In this document: positions 44,166 to 53,729 of the stretch, piece by piece
Numbering within the stretch: position 1 is the first letter of the stretch
How the letters are laid out: every line of letters starts with the position of its first letter
NCBI GenBank assembly: GCA_012976225.1
Contig: JAAVVG010000001.1
Coordinates: 1,736,001 to 1,800,000 of the forward strand
Reading direction: 5' to 3'
Length of the DNA stretch: 64,000 bases
DNA from: Golubevia sp. BC0850
Lineage: Eukaryota > Basidiomycota > Exobasidiomycetes > Golubeviales > Golubeviaceae
Position numbers and translations under genes: made by a program
The notes under the pieces: generated by a model
Database searches by the model: none
Told to the model about the DNA's origin: nothing
Seen by the model: only the letters and a program-made list of their open reading frames with translations

Positions 44166-45776
44166 TTAAAGATCCAAATCAAAAGCATCCTCCTCATCAA
44201 CCTGTAAATCCCCATAACCTTTTTGTTGCAAATGATGATTTCCCCTGCTTTCACTCTCTCCTTTCTCTTTTCCTCCAAATCCACCCCAATCTCTCATCAC
44301 CTTATCTCCACCTCCATCTTCTTCCTGCTCGGTCCATTTCAAAACCTCTCCTCCACCTACTTCATTCAAAGTCCCTCTTCTCATGATGGCTTCATCAGGG
44401 AAAGGATAATCTGGTAAAGGACCTTCTATCTTTGGGTTTTCAGGAGCTGATAGAGTTGGATGTTCTGCTTGATTTGAAGTCGAATCAGGTTGAGGCTGAA
44501 AGTTTGAAGGCATGTAGGAAGTTGGAGCTGAGGTGATTCTGGAGAGGGAGGAGGAATAGGCTATGAGGGAGGAGTAGTTTAGGGGGACTGAGAACGCAGA
44601 AGCAACAGGAGTGGGGGGTGGAGAAGGAGAAATGAGGGAGGGGGAAAAAGGAACGAGAATCGTCAGAACTCAGAACAACGAGACTCATTTTTTGAAACGA
44701 TCATGCAAGCTTCATCAGAACTTGAGATCGTTCTTAGCCCTTTTTTCCCTAACATTTTCCGATAATCCGGCCAAGAAGAGGCAACTCTCATCAGTCCAAC
44801 CACGTCGAGTTTCATTAAAGGGTTTTCGCCATTCTCACTTTTGCCTCAGATTCGACATGTCAACTTTTCTTTCTTATCACCCAAAAAAGTGAAAGAAAAT
44901 AATAATAATAATAAAACGTATGGAAACGTACGATACGTAGAATACGTGGCGTATGGACGCAGCATACTGGAAGTACGGGACGTATCATACTGAAGTACGG
45001 GGGCGTATCAGGACGTACGAAACGTAGCGACGACGAATACGTCTCGCTACGCCCAGAAAAGTAGCTACGTCTCTCTACGGGGATTTTTCGAAGTCTCTGC
45101 GATTTTCTAGTATCGATCTTTGGTCTTCATCCCTCAGCTCCCTCAGCTTCCAAAGCCGTTCAAAGACCTTACCAGGAGGTTGAGGTCTGGCTCGAACCTC
45201 GATCTTGAATTGGCAAATGGCAGCCAATCGAAAGACCATGCTGTGTATTCAAACAATCCTCTACCAGTCTATCGATCCCATCGATTGTACGATTCTAAGC
45301 AGAGGGCCTGGATGTCCAATCTGGTCTTATCTGTTGAACTCACCTTGTTCAGCTCTATCGATGCTGTCCAATTCCTTCTGTGCGTTTGTCAAGATCGCTT
45401 TGACATGGTTATTCAATTGATCCAATTTCCTGATGGCTTTTAAATTTGCTTTATCTCTCTCCTTTGCTCTGTTGACTAATTCTTGTATCCTTCTTTGATT
45501 TGAAGAATGTTCTCTTGCGATGTTCAATTGTTCAGCTAGTATTTCATCTAAGGAATGTAATTGACTTAACAAGGTTGAGATTGAATTGTTAGCGTTGGTT
45601 GATGAAGTTGATGAATCAGTTGGAATGGTTGAAGTTGAAGAAAGTTGTTCGATGGTTGAAAACAGAGAAGAAGTTAGACAAGTGTATTGAGCTAGTGAAG
45701 TCAGTAAAGTAGATTTCATTGACTGTGGAGTAGAGGTCGTGGCTGAGGCTGAGGCCGAGGCTGATGATTGGACCAT
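44166..45776 (-). CDS. MED4: Mediator complex subunit 4
   Basis: Middle-module subunit of Mediator, which links activators to RNA polymerase II. Two distant coding blocks join in phase 1: 45344-45776 (GT donor at 45342-45343) and 44166-44587 (acceptor TTCTCAG), giving 284 residues. Block 1 carries the Med4 coiled coil (LDEILAEQLNIAREHSSNQR, RIQELVNRAKERDKANL, VKAILTNAQKELDSI). Block 2 carries the second conserved part, PLNYSSLIAYSSSLSRITSA, PTSYMPSNFQPQP and PLPDYPFPDEAIMRRGTLNE, equal to the family's YA-x-R-I-x-x-TSAP and PFP-x-E-x-x-MRRG motifs. Read separately, each block looks like an unrelated short gene. The 756-nt intron between them is the longest I found in the window and contains a CGTA/TACG cluster. 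Confidence 0.85.
44898..44912. repeat. AAT microsatellite (five units) in the MED4 intron
   Basis: Five AAT units directly border the CGTA-rich block. Short simple repeat inside the intron. Confidence 0.8.
44913..45082. repeat. CGTA/TACG-rich block with a 23-bp tandem duplication, inside the MED4 intron
   Basis: I count eight CGTA and ten TACG occurrences within about 170 bp, where one or two would be expected. Several are palindromes (CGTACG at 44917-44922 and 45014-45019 approximately, TACGTA near 44934). Two imperfect tandem copies of a 23-bp unit lie at 44963-44985 and 44986-45008, both beginning CATACTG and ending CGTAT. No open frame or transposase is associated. Confidence 0.75.
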
Positions 45777-45876
45777 TAACTGAGGATGGCGATTTCAAAG
45801 AAAAGAGTTTGGAAAGGAGAATCGAGAATCTTGAGGAAGAGAGCTGTGGAGGAGGCGAGAAGGGACATCTCTTGTT

Positions 45877-45900
45877 TCTCTCTCTCTCTCTCTCTCTCTC
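45877..45900 (+). repeat. TC dinucleotide microsatellite (12 units)
   Basis: Uninterrupted TC repeat in the presumed leader of the gene starting at 45930, on the MED4-divergent side. Confidence 0.9.
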
Positions 45901-45929
45901 CCCTACCGTCTCTGTCTAATATCCAACCG

Positions 45930-47923
45930 ATGGTATCGCCTTCGTCCAAGAGGATTAGGACTAAATCTTCTTCGGATTCAAATTCAAGGAACAGAAATCC
46001 AACTGAAGAAGAAGAGGAATCAGGTGAATCATCATCAACATCATCGCAGCAACCAAGCAACACTCCTCCAACTCAGACTACCACTACCACCACCACCACT
46101 AGAACTTCCCCTCGAATCTTACAACTACAAAGAGAGAGAGAAGCACAAATAGCCTCAGAGAGAGAAAGAGGTTCAACTTCTCATCGATTTCGAGTGATTC
46201 GATCCCTACCCAACAGAAATGGAAATCAAAATCGACCTCCCAATCCATATCGAGCTTTAAGATCTCCTTCCTCTCCTCCTCCTGCATATACAACCAACAC
46301 TGGATGCTCAACTTCAACCTCAGTTCCAATTCCTCAAACTCCCAGAACTTCAACGCGTGCAAATCGACGTGTTCCAACTCGAACTAGAACCCGAAGAGGA
46401 ACTTCCTCTTCGATTCCAGATGGAGATTCACAAGAATTGGAAAGTCAAAACCTACCTAATCCTGAAGATCCTAGAAGGAATGGTGGTCAGAGAATTAGAA
46501 CTCCGTTAGAGGAGATTCCACTCTGGTGGGCTGATGAAAGAGGGGATGAGATTCGAAGGAATGCAGAAGGCAGTGGATTTGAGGTGAGTCTCTCTCTTGT
46601 TCTTTACAAAGAAGTGGTATTTGAACGCGATTTTGGGAGGTCGTGGGTATATTTATGAGTTCTTCACTGTTGTCGAAGGGAGGGAGACAGAGAAGGAAGG
46701 CCTAAGAGCCATGAGATAGGTCAAAGTTGCGCCTGTTCAGACCCTCTCTGACTCCAATCTCCATCTCTTTCCCCCTCCAGCCTACTTCCGACCCAGGCCC
46801 ATCGAATGTTCCTCCATCAACGAACCTCCGATCTTCAACTCGTGGGGCCTTAACTCATGGAGGTCATCGTTCTGCAAGACATAGAAGAGGTCATGGTTTA
46901 CATTTGGAAGTTCCAACTGGATCTACCACTTCATCTTCTCCAACTTCCATTCCTCAAACTCCATCTAGACGTGGGAATGTTGGGACAGATGATTTCTTAG
47001 CTTCAGAAAGCCCGAGTACTGGAAGAGAGGGTGGATTATCTGTTCCTAGAAGAGGCAGAAGGAGTTTGCCGATGAATGTTGCTAGAGGAGAAGGTAGAAG
47101 AGAATCTGCTGCTGCAGCTAGTACTTCTAGAAATGTCTTACAAGGGAGAAACGCAACTGGAAATGGGAACAGAGAAACTAGAAGTTTAGCAACTTCATTA
47201 CTTTCAAGTGGCATTGGTTCTTCAAGGACTGGGAGAGGGAGAGGTAGAGGTGGATTAAGAAGTGGGAATTCATCTATTGAATCTACTCCCGGTGAAATTC
47301 AGGAAGCTTCAAATAGATTAAATGCTTCCTCTTCTTCTTCTTCTTCTCAACCTTTGAATTCTACTCCTTCTATGTCTACTAGAAGTCACACTGATCACAG
47401 TAACAGAAGTAGGAATCGAAATCCAGAAACTCCTTCTGTCAATGAGAGTCTAGAGGATTCTCAAACTCCAAGTCTGGTGAGAGATGAAGAACTTAGTTTC
47501 AATGATTCAAATTCAAGTTTTTTACTTGCTTCTCCAAGTAGGAATTCAACAAGGTCTAATACTAATCCTAATACTAATACTGAAAGAAGTGATCTTCCAA
47601 GGTTAAGAAGGAATCGAAATTCAGTCACCATTGATTCTCCTAATCAGGGAAGTAGTCCTTCTAATCAACCTTCTCCTAGAAATAGGAGGAGAATCTTTTC
47701 GGAACCTCAGGTTGGAAGTCAGATTCAAGGGGAAAGGTTCTTGAGATCTAGACCTTCTCAACTTCAAATTAGGGCTGGAGAGGTAGATGAGCGAACTAAT
47801 GAAGGAGATGCACTTTCTATGTTGACGAATCAAGATCAAGTCGCAGAGGGAAGAAAGATTACGAGGACGGAGGGAGAAGAAGGTGAAGAAGGAGAAGAAG
47901 GTTTGGTTCAGGAAGCAGGTTGA
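45930..47923 (+). CDS. Basic Ser/Arg/Asn-rich low-complexity protein, unknown function
   Basis: Two exons, 45930-46583 and 46781-47923, encode 598 residues from ATG 45930 (MVSPSSKRIRTKSSSDS). An in-frame ATG at 45786 lies only 9 bp from the divergent MED4 start codon, leaving no room for a leader, so the inner start is chosen. The product is almost entirely disordered: Thr and Ser runs, many Arg-Asn pairs, Gly-Arg repeats (RTGRGRGRGGLRSGN) and a C-terminal EEGEEGEEG stretch. One more ordered patch is LEEIPLWWADERGDEIRRNA. A nuclear or RNA-associated role would be a guess. No family is recognised. Confidence 0.65.
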
Positions 47924-48288
47924 TACCCCCCCTCTCACAGTACAATTTCGATAGAGATATTTCGTCTCTTAATTCTCATTTTCTGTTTGTAATGCTCCCT
48001 TTTTGTAATTCTATAACGCAGGTGTTGTTCTTCCTAGTCGCGTTCGCGTTTCTTTTGATCTGATCACACGCCTCTCTGATTCGGAAAAGAATTGGTACAT
48101 AGGTGGGAGAAAAGATTGATCTCTTCCACGTTCGAGTCCAGTGTTACCGCATCAGTCTTTTGAAGGAAGAGTAAGAGCAAGGTGAGAATCTTCGGGACCA
48201 AAGGAGTATGGAAAAGGCGGCCTTGTCCCAGAAGACCAGAACACCTTTTCGTCATTGACCCTTCTTCTTCTTTTGAACCATACTCATC
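47924..48288. other. Intergenic region upstream of the lipase-like gene
   Basis: 365 bp. A 63-codon minus-strand frame at 48064-48255 contains a hydrophobic stretch but lacks support. No promoter motif identified. Confidence 0.4.
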
Positions 48289-49731
48289 ATGAGTTCCTCA
48301 AGAATGAAATGTATTGATCTGATACCTACTGAAAAGATTTCAAACCAACCAATTTCATTTCGTTCTTCACCTTTTCTACTCGTAAGTTCTCCTCCTTGGT
48401 CTTTCAATCCTCCACTCTCAGTCACTCACTACTCACTCATCATCTCTCCAATTCAGATCCTATCGGACCTGTTCTTAATCCTGAAACAACTCCCATATCT
48501 TCCATACATTTTCCTACCTTTAGAGATCTCTCTCAGTCCACCTTTCATCAATTTAGACTCAACACCTCTAGGACTTCTCTTTCAAGTCTTCCTTTTCCTA
48601 AACTCTTTCTTCGTTCTCTTACTCTTAGGAATCTCTCTTTGGGTTTTACCAATCCTAACTCTACCTTTCATAGCACTTCAAACTCAATTCTTATTGTTTC
48701 TTCAAGGTCCAATCCTCATTCCTCCTTCGGCATCCAAGAAGCATCCCCTTCCGAAAGGTCATGAAGATGAGACTTTTTTCTTCACCAATGGGATCGCTAC
48801 TTCCAAATCTGGGGCTAAGTTAGCTATCGTCAAACTACAAAACCTCTTTGGAAGACCTGTTTATGGAATTTATAACCCTACTTTGGGCATTCTTGATGAT
48901 TTAGTTGAGTGTGTTTTACAAAGAGACCTCTCGTATGCCACTGAAGATTTGAGAAAAGGTTATCCTCAACTCAAAGCTGCTTTACAAGATGAGAAGAAGA
49001 AAAAGGTCGTTCTGATTGGTCATAGTCAGGGCGGAATTGTAATCAGCGCTTGGGTAGTGAGTTTCGAGTGTGAGAATGAAGACGGAACTAATCTCAAATC
49101 AGCTCACATCTCTCTCTTCGACCCGATTTCAGGATCAACTTTTAGCAGATACTTCAGCTTCTGACTTATCCAAATTAGAGATCTATACTTTCGCTAGGTA
49201 AGTCTACAGTCTTCCCTTCGACTCTGTTCTCTCTTTGACCTCTCATCGTCTTTCCCTTTCCTGATTTCCTTCCTTAGTGCCGCAAACCATTTATCCTCAC
49301 CTCTAAATCTCTTCAATGAAAGGGCCATCAAGCACGTCGAACATTTCGCGAACGAGAAAGACTTCGTTTCTCGAATTGGAGTGCTCGCATTCGTTACACC
49401 TTCACAAGTAATTAAGAGTAATGTTAAACCTTCAAAATCTCCTTCAAAGCTCAAGATGAATGGTTTCATTCCCAAGGTTCAAGAAACTACCAGATTTTAT
49501 GGAAGACTCTTTGAGAGAAAGAATGTTGGAGGGCATTTGCTCTTGGAGCATTAGTGAGTAGTAAGACTGGGTAGCGTCTATCGTTCCCTCTGACATCTTA
49601 GACTGACTTCCGATTTTTGCCTTCTCATTCCAAATTTGAGTCTTGGAGGGAACTCGATCCTTGAGGATCCAGTGGTGAAGGAGAGAAGTAGATTGGTCAG
49701 ATATCTTGGTGGACTCTCCCCGGAAGATTAG
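48289..49731 (+). CDS. Membrane-anchored alpha/beta hydrolase, lipase-like
   Basis: Exons 48289-48381, 48457-49056, 49133-49197, 49278-49553 and 49641-49731 are in phase and encode 374 residues. Residues about 32-130 are very hydrophobic, with at least two helices (LLFQVFLFLNSFFVLLLLGI, SLWVLPILTLPFIALQTQFL), so the enzyme is membrane bound. The hydrolase part begins DETFFFTNGIATSKSGAKLA, passes NPTLGILDDLVECVLQRDLS and has the nucleophile elbow VVLIGHSQGG (Ser). A candidate acid and histidine are in HFANEKDFVSRIG and NVGGHLLLEHY. Such fungal proteins are annotated as lipase/DUF676-like. The substrate is unknown, probably a lipid or ester. Confidence 0.8.
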
Positions 49732-50146
49732 TGCTCTTGAAACATACTTTGCTCAGACGAAATGCTCATTTTACTCTTTGTTACCGATAGAAAACAAGTC
49801 GTGACCAACTTGGGAGCTTGCAAAATGTGGAGAATAGCTTTCATCGTGAGGTCAGAAATAGAAACCTTGCTTGCTGCGAGATTCATTTGGAAGTTTCCTT
49901 CGAAACCATCCTCTACTTTGATCCCACTTTTCTGAAAGAAGAAGAACAAACTTTCATTTTGGAAGCTTCCTTCAAATTGCCAGAACAGAGTGACTCACTC
50001 ACTTGTCAAGGCATCAATACGTGGGAGAGACTAGAGACTCACCCGATACTCAGTAACAGATCCTCTCAGTTAGAGGCTAGCAGAAGAACTGCAACTCAAG
50101 GGAAGACCATTAATTCAATCTCAATCAAAACCAATCCATACCGACG
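49732..50146. other. Intergenic region, nothing recognised
   Basis: 415 bp between two plus-strand genes. Frames on both strands (49728-49949 minus, 49818 onward plus) lack homology and splice support. Confidence 0.4.
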
Positions 50147-52325
50147 ATGTTATCTTCCAATCCCAATCGAAAGATTTCACTAGCTTTCTCTGGACATCAT
50201 TCCTCTCCTACAGGTCCTCAGACCCCACTTCGAGCAAAGCTAGCAGCAAGATCCAGAGTCACAAACCTAGGAATAGTTTTACTCATAGCTTTCTGTGGTT
50301 TCAGTTCCTTGATCAATTTAAGGTACATGTTGGGAGGAGGTGGAATGGGGGATGGAAATTATGTTACAAGTCCAATTAGAGATTGGAAGGCTGTTAGAGC
50401 TCTCACTCCAGAGAGACTCAAGGAGAATATACCGGATCCTATAGATGGAATGGAAAAATTGGGACATTTGGTAGTAGTGGCTGGGCATGCGGTTTGGGGT
50501 GAGTAGAACAGGTGGAAGGGAGCTGCAAGGTGGGAGAAGGAATCAAGCTTTCTCTCTCTTTGGAGCTCGAGGGGTTCGAGTCGGAACAGACAATCTGGGG
50601 AACATGTCTAATATAATTATCTTTACTGTTGCTCTTCTTGGAACTGCGCCTTTGTGTTGCTCAGCTGGAAAGAGCTTCGACGATAAGCATCTGGATGAGA
50701 ATTGGATCTTGGAGGATTACCAGCGGGGCGGAAGCGTGAAGACTTATTGGAAACATATTGAAAGAGGGTGAGTCACACGATGTCATTAGATGTCTGGCGG
50801 AGCAGTTAGCAGCGAAAAGGGGGGGGGGGTAAGAGGGCCGGGGGGAAAACTGCTTGTCGTTTCCCTTCAGAAGTCCAACTTCGATTCGATTTGCAAGGGA
50901 TTCTCTCGATCGAATTCAACAGAATCATGGATTCATTTCGAAGCTCGAGCTTCGAGTTGGAGCTTGAGAAGATTTGCCGCCGGTTCATCAGTCGCTGAGC
51001 CTTCTGTTACCTTTCCATCTCCTCTCCCTCTCAAATTTAACAGTGTTCAGATCGCCAATCAGGATCCAGAAGCTCTTCTCATCTTCAGCGGGTGGGTATC
51101 CCAATCTCAGTCATTCCGTATCACGGGAATTTTCAACACTCGCCACTTCCTAATCTTTTTGTTTCTTCTCAACTCTTCTCAACAGTGGTCAAACACGACA
51201 ACAATCTCTCCAAACCGAAGCTGGATCCTATTTCGCTCTAGCCATCGCTTCTGGAATGGACATTCCAGTCATTCCAGGATATGATTTTACATCTCATTCC
51301 ACAAAAGTTGGAGGGAAACCAAAAGCGACTTCAACACCTTCAGCGACGACTTCCACAAAATCTTTCAACACAAACACTGCAATCGCAACTCATTTCAATT
51401 CTCTTCCTCCAGGTCATGTTTCTTCACCAAGTAATGCAGGTTTAGGAACTGGACCTTCGCATCTAGCTCTTCAAGGTCTAAGAATGACTACCGAATCTTT
51501 CGCCCTGGATTCTTATGAGAACTTTCTCTTCTCCATGGCGAGGTTTAGAGAATATACTGGACGTTGGCCTGAGAGGATTACCATTGTTGGATATGGAATG
51601 AAGGAAGCTAGGTTCGAAGAACTACATGCTAAAGCTATCAGATGGCCTACAAAAGGTTATGTTGGGAAGGAGAAAAGGTTCAGATATGTTGGGATCGATG
51701 ATGAAGGTGATGTAGCTATGGAGTATGAAGGAGAGGTGAGTTTCGAATGGAGAGGCAAATCGGCCCGTATAGAATCGATTCTCTGATGTGCTCATTTCCT
51801 GATCTCCTTTTGGAATGTCTTTCCTTTTACAGAAAATCAAAGGGTACAGGATCTTTGAGAAGGACATGTATGGTTGTCATGGGTCGCTTTTAGTGAGTGA
51901 TGAAGCTGATCTTGTCTCAATCTTAGATAACGTTCTCGCTGACCAGCTTTCTTCTCTCTTTCTCTTGAGCAGGCCAAGAGAAGGGAACGAAATCCAACAA
52001 GACGATACCATTCTTACTATACCTCAGCTCCAGAACTAGGTAGGTAGATCCGATTCTGACTCGTTCTTGATTCTTGTCTTTGCGGATGAGAAGCTGACCC
52101 TCTCTCTTTCCCTTTCTCTTCACAGCGGATCTTCTAGACTGGTGTCCACCAGATGGATCTGGACTTCAAGGAGTTTATCCAATGTCTCTTCCTTGGGATC
52201 CAAGAGTCAGCCCTGGAGGTGGATTAGGTAGAGGTGCCAAAAAGCTGAAGGAAGAAGGAATGGGGATGAAACAGGGAGTCATACCTGATACTAGATGGTT
52301 GGAATTCCATCGAGAAGAACATTGA
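50147..52325 (+). CDS. DUF218-domain protein with N-terminal membrane anchor
   Basis: Seven exons (50147-50498, 50665-50767, 51044-51091, 51186-51735, 51833-51892, 51973-52039 and 52126-52325) join in phase to 459 residues. A helix at about residues 41-60 (LGIVLLIAFCGFSSLINL) suggests a single anchor with the domain in a lumen. DUF218 marks are LVVVAGHAVWAG, DENWILEDYQRGGSVKTYWK, ALLIFSGGQTRQQS, GSYFALA, and later TTESFALDSYENFLFSMARF and RITIVGYGMKEARFE. The C-terminal part (RNPTRRYHSYYTSAPEL, DWCPPDGSGLQGVYPM) is shared by fungal members. Bacterial DUF218 relatives act in envelope and vancomycin-related functions; the fungal role is unknown. Confidence 0.88.
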
Positions 52326-53729
52326 TCATCTGCTTTCAGGGATTGTTGACCCACTCACTGTCTTTTTGTTGTACTGTACAAATTAAATGCTCATTTTTCT
52401 GAAACGACTGAGAGAGGACTACTGGGGTTCCAAGTGTCTTTTGCACCTGTTGCGGCTTGTGTGGAAAGAGCTACAGGGGAGCTCTTGCGATTCTTGAAAT
52501 TGGAACGAAGTTCTGAAGGTGAGAGCGGAACTTGAGAGTGAGAGCCACTCTCTTTCTCTCATCTTTGCTCTCCATAAGGAGTCACGAAATTCGTGTGAGA
52601 GAAACATTAGGTCGAGTTGTTTAATTAGGGTAACATGGCATATTTACATGGTTTCGAAGGATTGAAAAATCGAATTGGACGAAAGAATTAGAATAGTCAG
52701 TGACAAAACGGAAAGAGGAAGTCTTCCGTCCCACTTCCTTTCCACCACCAATTGAGATGCGATTGTTTTTGTAGTTCTACGGCAGCAGCTCAATACATAC
52801 CGGCCATGAGAGGCTCGTCGACTCAACTGGCTCCCCAGTCGCAGACCTCGCCCACTCATATAACCCGAGACCGCTTTCTGGCTGCCACCTCCTCCCTCTT
52901 TAAGGATCTATTCTTGACAACAAGCTGATTCTACCACCTTTTCTGCCTCCCAGCGCTCAACTGGCTCTCTGGGCCTCTGCTTGTACTCACACGAGAAATA
53001 TAGAAAGGAGCTCATGCCATTCTACCTCATCCAACCTATCTCTATCCCTTCGCGATACTGTCTGGTAGCATCTATAGATGATCTTAGACTTGAGATTGAC
53101 AGCATGCCCTTGCAGTTCAAGACCTTTCATGATTCGCTTCTTCCTTCTCCTTGATTCGATTGACTGAGCGGTAACTTTCGGGAGTAGGATTGAGTCGTGT
53201 ATTGATCTGGTTTGCAGTGCTTGTCTGCATACTTGATATGACTGATTTGCTATCGTGGTGATTGAAGTTGGACAGCAGAGTGGAGTGAAGTGAAGAATTG
53301 AGATGAGAGGAGTTGAGACGGAGGATTGAGGCAGAGAAGCGGAAAGCAGGAGCGAACCAGGTATGCAGGCGGATAGCAACAGAAACATGCTTCTATGCTG
53401 AATTGATGAGAGTTGAAGCGCAGATAGAAGGAGGGAGAGGGAGGGATGGATGGAGCTTTAATAGTGACTGAGTAGAATGAGCAGAGTAGGAATCCTCCTT
53501 GACCCCAACCCCATCTCCTCCAGACCATAACACTCTCTAGATGACTGGATTGCACCTGATCGTTGTTTGAATCCAATTGCACCCGATTGAGTGTGAGTGA
53601 AGGTGGAAGTGGAGATCCAGGATTGGGTAGGACCTCCTCTCACTAGAGGAAATACGGTCAAAAACCTATAAAAGGCAAGCTTCGATCAGTCCTTTTCGAA
53701 TCCCCCCCTCTCCAAAAAAGACCCCTTTC
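52326..53729. other. Long intergenic region upstream of MOT1
   Basis: About 1.4 kb. A minus-strand frame of 134 codons (52987-53388) includes a mildly coding-like part (SRRRKKRIMKGLELQGHAVN, IIYRCYQTVSRRDRDRLD) that might belong to a small gene, but I found neither a convincing start nor splice partners. The last 100 bp hold the MOT1 promoter. Confidence 0.35.
53667..53674 (+). promoter_or_regulatory. TATA box of MOT1
   Basis: TATAAAAG lies 56 bp before the MOT1 ATG. A strong TATA is notable because Mot1 itself strips TBP from TATA DNA. Confidence 0.6.

Noticed and set aside
44588-45343. Possible intronic C/D-box snoRNA in the MED4 intron
   Set aside because: TGATGA- and CTGA-like words occur near 44715-44790 on the minus strand, but box C lacks the preceding purine and no terminal stem is evident.
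45120-45443. 107-codon plus-strand ORF
   Set aside because: It is antisense to the MED4 first exon and intron and has no recognisable motif.
45786-45929. Upstream in-frame ATG of the low-complexity gene
   Set aside because: It begins 9 bp from the divergent MED4 start codon, which leaves no room for promoters or leaders, and its codons cross a TC microsatellite.
48396-48764. 122-codon ORF across the lipase-like gene
   Set aside because: It is an alternative frame of exon 2; the other frame continues into the hydrolase domain through in-phase splicing.
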